The position numbers were made by a program, and so were the translations under genes. Positions 43,607-58,663 of a stretch of DNA of 64,000 nt are shown here, piece after piece (position 1 is the stretch's first letter; each line of letters starts with the position of its first letter). The notes under the pieces were generated by a model that searched no databases, was not told where the DNA came from, and saw nothing but the letters and a program-made list of their open reading frames with translations. Origin of the DNA: Megaustenia siamemsis (Eukaryota > Mollusca > Gastropoda > Stylommatophora > Ariophantidae); the NCBI GenBank assembly GCA_032433765.1, contig JAVIAB010000047.1, forward strand, positions 14,229,607 through 14,293,606, in the 5' to 3' direction.

Positions 43607-44499
43607 ATACATAATTTCAAAGCTTTTTATTCTTGGATTTTGGTGTCTTATTGTGCAGTGTATTTTTTCTTAAAAAGAGGCTGGTTAGTCTATAGGTACG
43701 ACGTCATCCTCAAGACAGGAAGAACCGGGGCTCAAAGGCCAGAATCCGTTATGATTTGTCTACTTTTAATATAAAAAAAAATTAATATGTGGTCTCATGA
43801 TGTTAGCGTCCAATTATCTCTTGAGTAGTGAGATCCGATGTCTAACCCTCTCGAATAAAGCCACTAAACATGAGGTCATGTGTGCACTCGCGCACGTTAA
43901 AGATCCCTTGGTAATTATAATCTAAAAGAAAAGACAATAAATATGGCCGCTGACCATATACAATTACCAAGAAAAACCTACCCTCACTGTGGATCCAAGG
44001 CCGCGCTACGGAGTTCGTGCACATGGTTCAGGATTGTTCTCAGATTTTCTCGAGATTCTCGAGCGGGATATCGGAGCACCTATGGATCCGTCCGGTGTGC
44101 AGTGTTGATGATCATAACAACAAATAACCAAAGTAGTTAGTCTTACGATCGACCCCTTACAATCAAATTGATATGGATCTTGTCGTTCACGGTTTTCAAC
44201 TTTGATACGAAAAGATCGATCACAAATTACTCAGCCTAATGAGATTTGATATAAACAGATCGATGACAAATGACTGTCTACGACCTTTGATATTAACAAA
44301 CTGACCTGAAATCATTCTATTAAACAACATCTGATAAGATCGTTCCAAATGATTACAATAAAAAATGATGATCTAATGACCTTTGTTACACCATGTGTGT
44401 TTTCCTATCTCTGGGGTCCGTCCGGAGGACTTATAGGTAAGGTAATGGCAGTTCCATAGTAATTGCCGATAAGTAATGAGGCGTTGGTGATTCCGCTGT
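43607..44499. other. no gene; dispersed block R3 at ~43980-44110
   Basis: The block with GCGCTACGGAGTTCGTGCAC and TTCTCGAGCGGGATATCG recurs in reverse at about 47935-48020. It is an unclassified dispersed repeat. No supported frames. Confidence 0.5.
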
Positions 44500-44716
44500 T
44501 CTAAGTCTCAGCTTTATGAGGTGAGGTGGCCAGTTACTTCTTCCTCGCTGTCTTTCCTTATCAGAAAATATCTTCGGTACCCATTTGAAGAGGCTGGACG
44601 GACCATGTGAATCTCCAAGGTTGAATAAGTGTGTTTGCCTGCGCTGGCATTTGGACCCCGAACCTTTACGTTGGCAAGCAAGTGAACTAACCACAACGCT
44701 ATCGGGCTATCTAAAT
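44500..44716 (-). mobile_element. tRNA-derived SINE, family 2
   Basis: The minus strand has a head with A-box-like TAGCGTTGTGGTTAGTTCAC and B-box-like GGTTCGGGGTCC. The body has TGGTCCGTCCAGCCTCTTCA and ends in CTGGCCACCTCACC. Related copies are at 2458-2632 and 52380-52567. Confidence 0.75.
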
Positions 44717-45148
44717 TTATAGGAACTGAGAATAAAGGCCGTTTGTCCAATACAGTCGCCATAAGGTTTCCGAGTCGGTGTTGTTTTCACTTCACCCTCG
44801 ACAAAACCTCGAAGCTGAGTTCGAACACTTCCCTTTCTGGTGTTGCTATGAACAATGTGTAAAAGACAAAAAAAAATACCTAATGATCTTTGATCTGAAT
44901 AGACCGACCAAGAATGACTCAGCCTAGCGACTTTCTCAACCATTGCGTCACTTCTTCCAGTATTACTCTCCTATGCATTCCTCAGCTCCTCTAGTCTAAG
45001 AGTTTTCCTCTTATCACTTGGTTTTCAAGGCATGTTATTATAGTGGTTGCAATACATCAATAACCACCCAATAACACTTTCTTGTACGTTAATGGAAACT
45101 GATGCACCTCTAGGTCTGCCCAGAGAGCAATGATAGAGACTGCTCATT
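44717..45148. other. no gene recognised
   Basis: Mixed sequence. The minus-strand frames here are short and unsupported. Confidence 0.4.
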
Positions 45149-45152
45149 TTAA

Positions 45153-45292
45153 CTTTTTCCGTACGTTTCGACGCACAGTGCGTCACTTTTTTAAGTTGGT
45201 TAATGTGGACCGTCATCAAACCGTATTCATTTTATATTGTTTGTATCATCTTGGGTATTGGTGACATCTAATACCTTGTTCAATTATCTAAA
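45153..45292. mobile_element. TTAA MITE, truncated third copy
   Basis: Begins after TTAA (45149-45152) with CTTTTTCCGTACGTTTCG and matches the first ~140 bp of 5985-6288, then breaks at AATTATCTAAAAAATTTACC. Confidence 0.8.
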
Positions 45293-45920
45293 AAATTTAC
45301 CGGTTACCTACCGGTAATGGGATGGACCCAAACTGAACCTGATTTTCGCGTATGCGGTCAGTGTGATTTATATTTAACCTTTAACCTGAATATTTGACCT
45401 TTAACCCACATAAGATGACTTTATTATCTATTATTAGATATGTTGGGGGCGGGGGATTTTCCCAATTATGAAGATAAAAAAAATACAATAAATTTAAAAA
45501 AAAAACTCGTACAGTCACGTAGGGCAGAACACAACCAACTATAGGTTTACTAAGACCGCCGGGCTGAAAATGAAACCGGAATCCCACCAACTAGCGTAAC
45601 GTTTTCACAAATAGGAGATATAGACACGGCCGACTTCACTCTATTCACAATAACTCCTGTTCAGAAGCTGACAACGTCATGAATATTGGTCGTTTTCCAG
45701 AAATTCCCTCTCAGCTCGAAGTCCTAAGTAAATCTATAGTTGGCTGTGTGGCCACATAGACAGGAGAGGTAAATGGGCAACTCTTCAAGCTGATCTGTAT
45801 CCTCTGAGATTCTATTCATTGACATCTCAATGACAGGATTAGTCTCGCGGGCTCCATTAAATAGGACAGACAAATCCTCCGGGATTTAACACAGAGGTAC
45901 TCATAGAAACATGATGGCAG
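45293..45920. other. no gene recognised
   Basis: Includes a short inverted CCGGTTACCTACCGGTAA motif at about 45300 and A-runs. No supported gene. Confidence 0.4.
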
Positions 45921-45936
45921 CAGGAGAGAGAGAGAG

Positions 45937-45989
<53 letters not shown>
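45921..45989. repeat. (GA)n microsatellite
   Basis: Near-pure GAGAGA tract with a few A insertions. Confidence 0.95.
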
Positions 45990-45991
<2 letters not shown>

Positions 45992-46595
45992 GGATCAATG
46001 AAAAGTGACAGAGAGGCTGAAAGTCAGAGTGAGAAAATGAAAGAGTGAAATTAAGAGTGATGGAAAAGAAGTATTGAATAAGCGGAAAGCAAAAGTCTTC
46101 AGATCAATGAGAAATGAAGAATGCCCAAAAGAGTCGTATCATATGGAATATGCAGGAGATGAGAACAGATCAATTATGCGAGAAAAAACAATGCGCACGC
46201 CAGAAAATGTCAATGGAAATAAAGAGAGTGTGTGTGAGAATGAGAGAAACAAGAATAACAGAAAAAAACTAAAATAAATTTGGTGAAAGAGGGAGACCAG
46301 GGAAAAACTATAACAGAAAGAGATTGGAAACAAGGACATTAGCATAAAGGATATGTCTTCCCACGTTATATTGAGCGCCCTCGGATAGAGCTCGTTATAA
46401 TAAGTTGGCGAATTCACCAGGTGAAGTGAGACCCGGATCTCAAACCACCTTAGAGATAAGATTCAGGTATTAAAGGCTTTCCCTGGTCAAACCTGTGATA
46501 AACCATCGAAAGATAAGGGGGAAACCGCTGACATTTTATCCCTTGCATTTTCACACTACAGAAATTTTACAAGAAAACAGAATCAAAAGATCAAT
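45990..46595. other. no gene recognised
   Basis: Purine-rich plus strand. The 67-codon frame at 46074-46277 is low-complexity (K/E/N/R) and not supported. Confidence 0.4.
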
Positions 46596-46605
46596 ATAAC
46601 AACAA

Positions 46606-47262
46606 TCATCATCATTAAGTACCGGGCCTGCTGGCGTAGGTGATCATGTTTCACCACAACTTTCGAGCACGAAAGTTATTTATCATTTCTGCTGTTGACC
46701 TTCTGCCAAGCCATTCTCTTAAGCTGTCTGTATATCATTTTTCTTTGCTTCCCTCTATCTCTTCGTCCCTCAATTTTTCAAGTTGTTACAATATATTCTA
46801 GCTGTTCCCTTCTCATTACATGGCTAACAAATGATGATTGTTTCTTCCTAATATTGGAAATTAGCTCTCTTTTTTGCTTTGATATCTTTCAGAACATTTT
46901 CATTACTCTTCTTAGCTGTCCATGGTACTCTCAACATTCTTCTGTAAAACGAGATTTCTACAGACTTCAGTGATTTTCTTGTATGTTGTCCTATTGTCCA
47001 TGATTTACATCCATATGTTAAGACTGGCTCTACATAAACTTTTAAGAACTGTTTTTTCTTGTTTCTACTGTCAAAAAATGATTACACAGTATCTTCCTCA
47101 TTTTTTGGAAAGCTGCTTTGGTCTGGGCCATTCTGCATCTCACCTCTTTTGCACATCTTCCGTCTGAGGTTAACAAAGTTCCCAAATATTTAAATTCATT
47201 TACCTGTTTTAATATTGTTCCACTTGTCTGTATTTTACACTGAGGTGATGTATTTTTCTTTG
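46606..47262 (-). mobile_element. non-LTR family A, 5'-truncated, with 10-bp target duplication
   Basis: ATAACAACAA flanks both ends (46596-46605 and 47263-47272). The minus strand runs from the FKYLGTLLTSDGRCAKEV region to the ATGATGATG tail at the low-coordinate end. Stops and frameshifts are present. Confidence 0.85.
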
Positions 47263-47282
47263 ATAACAACAACGTGAACAAC

Positions 47283-47755
47283 AACAAATGAAATAAAATG
47301 GGTTTACCTTTAGTTCATGTCTTGTTTTTGGCTAAATCTTACCGACTCACTCTTTAGTTCCAGTCTTGTGTTTGGCTAAATCTTACCGACTCACTCTTTA
47401 GTTCCATTCTTGTTTTTGGCTAAGTCTTACCGATTCACTCTTTAGTTCCAGTCTTGTGTTTGGCTAAATCTTACCGACTCACTCTTTAGTTCCAGTCTTG
47501 TGTTTGGCTAAATCTTACCGACTCACTCTTTAGTTCCAGTCTTGTGTTTGGCTTAATCCTACCGACTCACTCTTTAGTTCCTGCCTTGTGTTTGGCTTAA
47601 TCCTACCGACTCACTCTTTAGTTCCAGTCTTGTGTTTTGCTAAATCCTACCGACTCACTCTTTAGTTCCTGCCTTGTGTTTGGCTAAATCCTACCGACTC
47701 ATTCTTTAGTTCCTGCCTTGTGTTTGGCTTAATCCTACCGACTCACTCTTTAGCC
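47283..47755. repeat. 44-bp minisatellite, ~10 units
   Basis: Units of TTTAGTTCCAGTCTTGTGTT, TGGCTAAATC and TTACCGACTCACTC. It shares the TTTGGCTAAAT...TACCG core with the 35-bp array at 52645-52910, so the two may be related. Confidence 0.92.
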
Positions 47756-48141
47756 ACCGTTTACGACCAACCTATTTTATTCTCCTTGTTTTAACTTTCT
47801 TTACCAACCTGTTGTCTTAAATATAAAATTGCGGCAAAAGTAGATGTGACTGTTCTTGTATTGTCCAAGGTATTTTGAGTTTGTTTGTTCTTTGTTCTTA
47901 GGATCATTGTGTTTGCCCAGGGGACGAATTTATGGGTGCTGCGATATCCCGCTCGAAAATCTCGAGAAAACCCGAGTAGAAACATGGATCATATGCACGA
48001 ACTCCGTAGTGCGGCCTGAGAACCACAGAACGCATATATTATTCAACGGTGTGCATTATAATTGTCAGTCCTCATTTAATTTCTATATGTTTTTCTTTAA
48101 ATCAGTTACTGCTAGTAATAGTCTATGTCGATAGAAGTGAG
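47756..48141. other. no gene; dispersed block R3 (reverse) at ~47935-48020
   Basis: GCGATATCCCGCTCGA and CACGAACTCCGTAGTGCGGC mirror the block at 43980-44110. Confidence 0.5.
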
Positions 48142-48155
48142 AAAGAGAGTTCATC

Positions 48156-48789
48156 ATCATCAAGTACCGGGCCTGCTGGCGTAGGTGATCATGTCTCTCC
48201 ACAACTTTCGATCTCGACAGTTACAGTAATCCTTCAGTTATCGCGGTTAATAGGGACCAGAACCGGCCGCGATAAGTGAAAAACCTCGAAGTAGTGTCAC
48301 CCTCTCATTTTTAACATACGTACATTTTTTTGTGTATGTATAATATCAATAAGTGTATATGAAACCATATAAGTGCATATGTTATCATTAGAACATTGAA
48401 GAATAGTCTCAAACATGTAAATAAAATATTAATATTATAATAACAAACATAACATAATGTATACATGATATAATTATGCCATAATTCCTCAATTTTGAAC
48501 AATCCGCGATGTACTGAGGCCGCGATAAATCAACCGCGAAGTATCGAGGGATGACTGTATTTATCATTTCTGTTGTTGACCTTCTGCCAAGCCATTCTCT
48601 TAAGCTGTCTGGTATTTTTACTCTTTGCTTTTCTCTATCTCTTTGTCCCTCAATTTTTCCAGTTGTTACAATATATTCCAGTTGTTCTCTTCTCATTACA
48701 TTGCCAAAAAATGATGATTGTTTCTTCCTAATATTGGAAATTAGTTCTCTTTTTGCTATGACTTCCCACAGAACATTTTCATTTCTCTT
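48156..48789 (-). mobile_element. non-LTR family A with 14-bp target duplication, itself interrupted
   Basis: AAAGAGAGTTCATC occurs at 48142-48155 and 48790-48803. The insert is a minus-strand family A C-terminus with its GATGATGAT tail at the left. A MITE (48224-48557) splits it. Joining the outer flanks restores the start of the fragment at 48804. Confidence 0.88.
48224..48557. mobile_element. 334-bp TA-flanked MITE (Tc1-mariner/pogo-like)
   Basis: Terminal inverted repeats CAGTAATCCTTCAGTTATCG and its partner ending CGAGGGATGACTG, with TA on each side (48222-48223 and 48558-48559). The continuous family A sequence gives the empty site GACAGTTA|TTTATCATT. Subterminal CCGCGATAA...CGCGAAGTA blocks are typical of pogo/Tigger-type ends. 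No transposase frame. Confidence 0.85.
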
Positions 48790-48803
48790 AAAGAGAGTTC
48801 ATC

Positions 48804-49295
48804 GGTGCTATATAGAGCCAAATTTGAATTATGCAAGCGTCAGTTGACAAACAAACAAAAGGACGATTAGAGGCAACAGAAATGGGATTTCACAGAATAA
48901 TGTTGAAAGTTATATGGACAGCTATGAAGACCAACGAGGAAATTCTCAAAGAGGCCAACATAAAAAGAGGCCAACATAAAAAGAGGCCAACATAAAAAGA
49001 GGCCAACATAAAAAGAGGCCAACATAAAAAGAGACCTCATAAAAAAACACCAGGAAGAGGCAAATCAACATTTTTCAGGCACATTATGAGAAGAGGAATT
49101 GTGTACTACTTGGTTACAACTGACAAAATACAGGGAAAGAAATATCGCGGACGACAACACGATAAGATACTGGATAGCTTTGTGTCGTGGCATGTAAAAC
49201 ATTCAACAACAGAACTGATTCGATGGATGCACTGTGGACAGAGACTTCTGAAAGGATATTATCGCCACGCCAACCGGTAAGACACATGATGATGA
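48804..49295 (+). mobile_element. decayed non-LTR fragment (family F) with internal 17-bp expansion
   Basis: Plus-strand relics of the LINE C-terminal order (YIEPNLNYAS, KTNEEILKEAN-like, FQAHYEKR-like), ending in ACCGGTAAGACACATGATGA. At 48952-49030 an AGAGGCCAACATAAAAA unit is tandemly repeated ~5 times. Confidence 0.65.
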
Positions 49296-50439
49296 TAGTT
49301 ATTAGTAATTAATTAATGTGTTTCTGGGAGGGTTATCGTTCTTTTTCTATTATCCTGTAGAATCATCCATTAAATGTTGTGATTGCAGTGATTTACCTCA
49401 ACATTTCCTCTTTAAATCCTCATTATCTTACTATGTAAAATGAATATAAAATGGTTTTAAGCAGCTAAGGCTGTAGAGAGACGAGACAAATTACGATGTT
49501 TCTGCAAAAGCTTTCATCAGGTACAAAACAGCAAATATTAAAACAAAAAACAAACACGAAAGCAAGTGCTATTCTGCAAATGCAGAAGAGGAGAAGAGTT
49601 GCCAGGACCTGTGTGCCAGTTGGTCACATGATAATTAGTTACTAGGACAGTTAAGATCTCGAGGGCTAAAAAAGAGCCAAACAATATAGTTAAAGGACAA
49701 AGGGCCAAATGAGGAGAGATGAAAGGAGCGATCACAGAGGGTCGTATAAAATCATCTTTCCATCTTGTCATCTCCCTCCTCTTATTATCCAGCATTTGCT
49801 AATTGTTTTTGTTCAAATCAGTTCTTGAAATCTGTCAAAGTTCCTTGCTACACGGCCTCTTGCTTCCTAAAGTGCTAGAGAGACCTATACTCGAGCGGAC
49901 TCACTAAGAACCGTGTGGTCCACCCGCGTCCTGAATCCTGAAAATCCTGGTGGTTCCACTCTCGCATTGACTCCTGGTGATCTACCACCGCACATTTCAT
50001 CACATCACCACCATTGATAATACCATTATCATGGTACAGGTAATACCAGTATCCTGGTATCGTTTAATCTCAGCAGAAAAAGTCAACATTTTGATCTAAA
50101 CCAATCTCAATATTTCATCTAGACGAGAATGAATCTTAAACTGGTAAACAGATTTTAGAAAAGAAACCCATTATGGAAACAAGAAAAACTAAATTAAAAA
50201 CGACACAGAAAACAACATCCAATTTATTTTGGGTCTCAGTTCAAAGCAAAATCCATTACTACAGCCCTTTAACATCAGACAGTCATGTTAATAGTAGAAA
50301 CTAGTATTTTAAGTTCCGTTGTTTAAAAGTGAATTCTTGATTCGAGAATTGTTCTTTTAGAGGCAGTGGGACAATTTAGTATCGTCACCAAAGCGCTGTA
50401 TTTGAGTGGAAAAACAAGTTGAAAGGGGGATCTCGTTAC
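49296..50439. other. no gene recognised
   Basis: AT-rich. A block near 49445-49530 resembles part of the fold-back element at 18340-18648 (CATCAGG near an inverted GTTTC motif). Direct repeats of TACCAGTATCCTGGTAT-like sequence lie near 50030-50060. Confidence 0.4.
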
Positions 50440-50640
50440 GTCTCTGTAGAAGGATATGTAGACGGATATGTAGACGTATATGTAGACGTATATGTAGACG
50501 GATGTGTAGACGGATGTGTAGACGGATGTTTAGACGGATATGTAGACGGATGTGTAGACGGATGTGTAGATGGATGTTTAGACGGATATGTAGACGGATG
50601 TGTAGACGGATATGTAGACGGATATGTAGAGGACTTTATG
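50440..50640. repeat. 12-bp minisatellite, ~16 units
   Basis: GTAGACGGATAT / GTAGACGGATGT units. Open frames in several phases (for example [12 protein letters not shown]) are artefacts of the 12-bp period. Confidence 0.93.
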
Positions 50641-50660
50641 TTGTTCATCTAATTCTATAG

Positions 50661-51300
50661 AGAGCATCAACATAACTATAGAAGGCAGACAACTAAAACA
50701 AGTAGAGGAATTCAAATACCTAGGAAGTTTAATGACAAACGATAATTCTCAAACAGCAGAGATAGAATCAAGATGCAACAAAGCTTGTCAAATCATTGGA
50801 CAGTTATCACCACTATTATCCAACAAGGAAATAACTATGGAGGCAAAACGAGCACTATACAAGACAATCTTCATCCCAACGTTGTGCTACCAATGCCAGA
50901 ACTGGACCCTAGACGCAAGAACAATAAGAAAAACAACCTCTACAGAGATGAAATGTGTTAGACAGGAAACAGTCTGAGAGATAAGATTAGAAATGAAGAA
51001 CTGAGAAAAAAAGTTAGGAATAGCCCCCGCCATAGAATATATAAGGAAACAACAGACAAAATGGTTTGGCCACGTGACAAGGCAGAAAGAACAAAACACA
51101 ACACAACGAGCCTTCAACAAACGTTGTGGGAACACCAGACCCAAGGGTCGACCACGAAACAGATGGGTCGATGGAATATTAGAAGCACTAGGAAACGTAA
51201 CAGCAGCAGAGGTGAACAGAAGAGCAAACGACCGCAAATTATATCTCCCCTCGACGCTGAAAGGCAGGTGAGGAAGGAAAGAAGAAGAAGAGGAAGAAGA
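50661..51300 (+). mobile_element. non-LTR family D, 5'-truncated, with 13-bp target duplication
   Basis: TCTAATTCTATAG occurs at 50648-50660 and 51301-51313. The insert encodes, across frameshifts, EEFKYLGSLMTNDNSQTAEI, ALYKTIFIPTLCYQCQNWTL and GRPRNRWVDGILEALGN. It ends in an AAGAAGAAGAGG tail. The fragments at 81-235 and 54390-54625 belong to the same family. Confidence 0.88.
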
Positions 51301-51407
51301 TCTAATTCTATAGGTTTGACAAGAGCCGTTGGCGAGTTGCAACGATTTTGTTGATTTCTTGAGTTTTGACGGAGAAGATGGATAATGTCTGCCCTAGAGA
51401 TATTGAA

Positions 51408-52158
51408 GACTAAAGTCATGAAAAGTTTAATTCCAACAAGTGACAAAATATACATGGAAAACAAACCAGTAGAAGAGATCGATCACTTCATCTATCTTGG
51501 AAGTCACATTGATCGAGAAGGGGATACGAGCAAAGAAATTAGAATCAGACTGGCTAAAGCAGCAATGTCTTTCAGAAGCCTTGAAAAGTTGTGGAAATCA
51601 AAACTCATTAGCACAAACACAAAACTTAGGCTATTCAAATCAAATGTACTATCAACCCTTACATATGCGTGTGAAAGCTGGAAAACAACAAGAGATATAG
51701 AAACAAAGTTGAACGCATTCGAAAATAAATGTCTAAGGAAAATACTTGGTATAGAATGGAACGAATTCAAAACAAACGAGGAAATTAGAGAAATCGCCAA
51801 TCAACCACTAATATCTTCAGTAATAAAGAAAAGACGATGGTCATACGTTGGACATGTGATGAGAAGAGATAATAATCGAATAGCAAAGCAAGCCCTCATA
51901 TGGGAAACAACAGGTAAAAGAAAAAGAGGAAGACCCAGGGAGACACTGAGAAGAACATTGATGAGAGAGGCAAGAGCAGCAGGAATCGGCTCCCTCAATG
52001 AGATAGAACTGCTTGCACAGAACAGAGACAGATGGCGAGATTTGATAAAATATCTTTAAAAGAAAACTGCTAGAACAAAAATTCATATAGGAGAAGGTGT
52101 ATCTTGGTCTACGCCCTATGGGCCGGTTACGGCTCGAAAGGTCAATAGATAGATAGAT
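51408..52158 (+). mobile_element. non-LTR family C, 5'-truncated, with 12-bp target duplication and long open frame
   Basis: AGAGATATTGAA flanks both ends (51396-51407 and 52159-52170). The uninterrupted frame to 52059 encodes the post-RT C-terminus: HFIYLGSHIDREGDTSKEI, TLTYACESWKTTRDIETK, RRWSYVGHVMRRDNNRIAKQ, KRKRGRPRETLRRTL and LLAQNRDRWRDLIKYL. A ~100-bp 3' UTR and an ATAGATAGATAG tail follow. It lacks the YxDD box because of truncation. Lack of stops suggests youth. Confidence 0.9.
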
Positions 52159-52379
52159 AGAGATATTGAAACACTTGATCTTTTGTATCAACCGATTCGA
52201 CCTCTGAGAGGACTAAAGTTATCATCATCTTTATAGCAAGTTTGATTTAATGTGAAGGTAAAGTACAAGACTTGAATCGGCGTCTTAGCACGCGATTTTT
52301 CATACATATCTTCTCGTCCACCTATCCAGAAGCGTTCGGAGACTTCTGGACAGTGTCGCTTCATGCATCGAAACGCATG

Positions 52380-52567
52380 ATGTAAGGCGGTATTCTTCAC
52401 CTTCTCATAGTACAACCCTAGTACCCATTTCTGCCAGCGACTGGGTCGACCATGAGGTATTTTTCTTTCCAACAACGAATACAACTCACACTGCTTCCAG
52501 CGGGACTTGTTGTCCGAACTACGGTGGCCCAGTCGATTGGTTTCCCAACTAGGCTACCGAGGCCCCC
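52380..52567 (-). mobile_element. SINE family 2-like element
   Basis: The minus-strand head GGGGCCTCGGTAGCCTAGTT with GGGAAACCAATCGACTGGGC resembles an A-box region. The body shares CATGGTCGACCCAGTCGC and AAATGGGTACTAGG with other family 2 copies. The B box is degenerate. Confidence 0.55.
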
Positions 52568-52644
52568 TGGATTAACGTAATCTGTCTGCAGTAGTGTCAC
52601 TCTGTAAAGTGAAGTGATGTATTTATGAGCGCTGAGTCACTTTC

Positions 52645-52910
52645 CATGTCGTCGGGAGTACACATTCCCCACCTGGATGTACTAGATCTTTGTTTGGCTA
52701 AATTCTACCGGTTATACCAAATCTTTGTTTGGCTAAATTCTACCGCCTGTACAAGATCTTTGTTTGGCTAATTTATACCGGTTGTACTAGATCTTAGTTT
52801 GGCTAAATTCTACCGGTTGTACCAGATCTTTGCTTAGCTAAATTCTACCGGTTGTATCAGATCTTTGTTTGACTAAATTCTACCTGTTGTACCAGATCTT
52901 TGTTTGAGAG
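52645..52910. repeat. 35-bp minisatellite, ~7 units
   Basis: AGATCTTTGTTTGGCTAAAT then TCTACCGGTTGTACC. It ends where dispersed repeat R2 begins. Confidence 0.9.
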
Positions 52911-53353
52911 GGGTCAATGTGCTAACAGAGTGGGAGTTGATAGAGTTAGCAGGAGAATGACCTTGATATGCCAAGTTATTCAGCCCCGTTAAACACTGGT
53001 CAGTTTGAAGGACATCTCGAGATCGTGTGATTAGGTTGTAGCCACATGACCAAAGTCGATGAGCCAAACGAGAGGGCTGAACCGGCCAGGACATCGAACA
53101 GGCAAGATGTAGGTTTAGATTAGGAATTGCGCTGGCGGAAAAGAGGATACCTAACATCAGGATAGGAGAGTAGACAGCAAAAATGAAAATAGAAAGATCA
53201 GTGATTAAGCTAGAAACCTGAAGTTTTGTTAGACATAAAACAACACAGAAGGGTCTATGTTCGATAGTTTTAAAGGACTTCAGAAATTCTGTTAGAGATA
53301 GCCAATTAGATACAACTGAGTTAGCAGTTGTAGATGTGTATATTTCACTCTGG

Positions 53354-53691
53354 GGAAACTGGTTGGTCTCGAGGCAAGAAATCAGCCTCCAGACAGAGAG
53401 ATTGTGGGTTCAAATCCCGGCTTCACCAATTGGGATTTTTTATTTATGATTTCCCTCTACGGCAACCACCCCTGGTCTCAGCAGCGAGGCCCGGATTGAA
53501 ACGTCAATTACTCATGGAGGGAAAAAAATATGAGTACCACCGAAGACGGAGTTATCTGTCTGTGCGGCGAGGGACTCCTGTGCACACGGCTGCCAGGGAA
53601 AAATTGATTAACGCGCAAAATTCAGTTCCTAGTCGCTAGGGACTTCTTCAAAAGTAAAAAGCTGGCAAACTCAAAAAAACAAACAAACAAA
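53354..53691 (+). mobile_element. SINE family 3, full length, in R2
   Basis: Target duplication TCACTCTGG (53345-53353) and TCACCCTGG (53692-53700). Head ACTGGTTGGTCTCGAGG, B box GGGTTCAAATCCC near 53405, body with TGTGCGGCGAGGGACTCCTG and an AAACAAACAAACAA tail. The uninterrupted R2 at about 25545-25560 shows the empty site. Confidence 0.88.
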
Positions 53692-53880
53692 TCACCCTGG
53701 AGTGTGTGAGTATGATGTGATTTGTGATTCCAGGTCTCTGTAATTGTTGGCTTAAGACGTTACATGTTATTAAACCTGTTGGAAAACTAAATAGTGGAGC
53801 CAGTCTCTAGATATATCATCAGGTATCTGTCATTTGATGCTGGTGTGCATGAATGTATATGGCTGTCTACACCTGTCTAT

Positions 53881-54128
53881 GGGAGCCGTTCAGCGGTTAG
53901 TGAACTGGACTACAAAGGACAAGAGGTAGGGTTCGATCCCAACCGACGGTTTCCGGGTTCACCCAGCCTTAAATGGGTACCGGATTTTTCTGGGAAAGTA
54001 AAGCGCACTGGCGTAATACCGACCATATTACCCCAAAAATCATGAGCTGAAGGTCTTTAAAATTTATGGTGACTAACACCATATTCCCTATACGCCACTT
54101 GGCGTGACGGGGGAGCTTTACTTCTTTT
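53881..54128 (+). mobile_element. SINE family 1, full length, in R2
   Basis: CTGTCTAT lies at 53873-53880 and 54129-54136. Head GGGAGCCG, where the A box is shortened (GTTCAGCGGTTAGTGAAC), B box GGTTCGATCCC, body as in other family 1 copies, ending GACGGGGGAGCTTTACTTCT. Confidence 0.88.
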
Positions 54129-54389
54129 CTGTCTATCCATGTCTGTAACGTCCATTAGAATTCAGGGAGAGATGTTCTGTCTGAATAGATACGGCCTTAC
54201 ATCACAACAGACAGACGACCATCCGATAAGAGCTCAATAAAATATGGTGACCCTCCCACGCTTTTCCAATCAATAATTTATTTAATTCTATGCTTTCTTC
54301 GATCTATAGTGTTGTTCATTAGTGTTCATTGTATACTGGCAATATTTTAATCAACTTTAAACTATCAATATACCACACACCACATAAGG

Positions 54390-54625
54390 AAGCAATAGAT
54401 ACAATAATTTTGCCAAGTGATAAGACAGAAAGGGCAAACACAACACAACAAGCCTTTAATAAACGCTGCTTCAAGCTCAAGGGTCGAATACGAAAAAGAT
54501 GGATTGATGGAATATTAGAAACGCTAGGAAACATAGCAGAAGAAACTAAAAGAAGAGCGGATAACTGCAAATATATCTCCCCTCAGCTGAAAGACAAATG
54601 AGGAGGGAAAGATAAACAGGCACCA
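54390..54625 (+). mobile_element. non-LTR family D 3'-end fragment
   Basis: Matches 51075-51300: GACAGAAAGGGCAAACACAA, the KGRIRKRWIDGILETLGN-coding block and the GAGGAGGGAAAGA tail. The octanucleotide array starts within 30 bp of its 3' end. Confidence 0.8.
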
Positions 54626-54643
54626 TCGCTCTGACAATTAAAA

Positions 54644-58590
<3,947 letters not shown>

Positions 58591-58663
58591 CCCTTCACTT
58601 CATCTTATACCAATTCAGGTGTCGAGGGAGATGCACCGTTCTAGTTCTAGCCATTCTTAGTTG

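Larger units (their letters stand above)
52911..54230 (+). repeat. dispersed repeat R2, copy carrying two SINEs
   Basis: Homologous to 25085-25800 in three pieces (52911-53353, 53692-53880 and 54129-54230), separated by SINE family 3 and SINE family 1 insertions. Confidence 0.78.
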
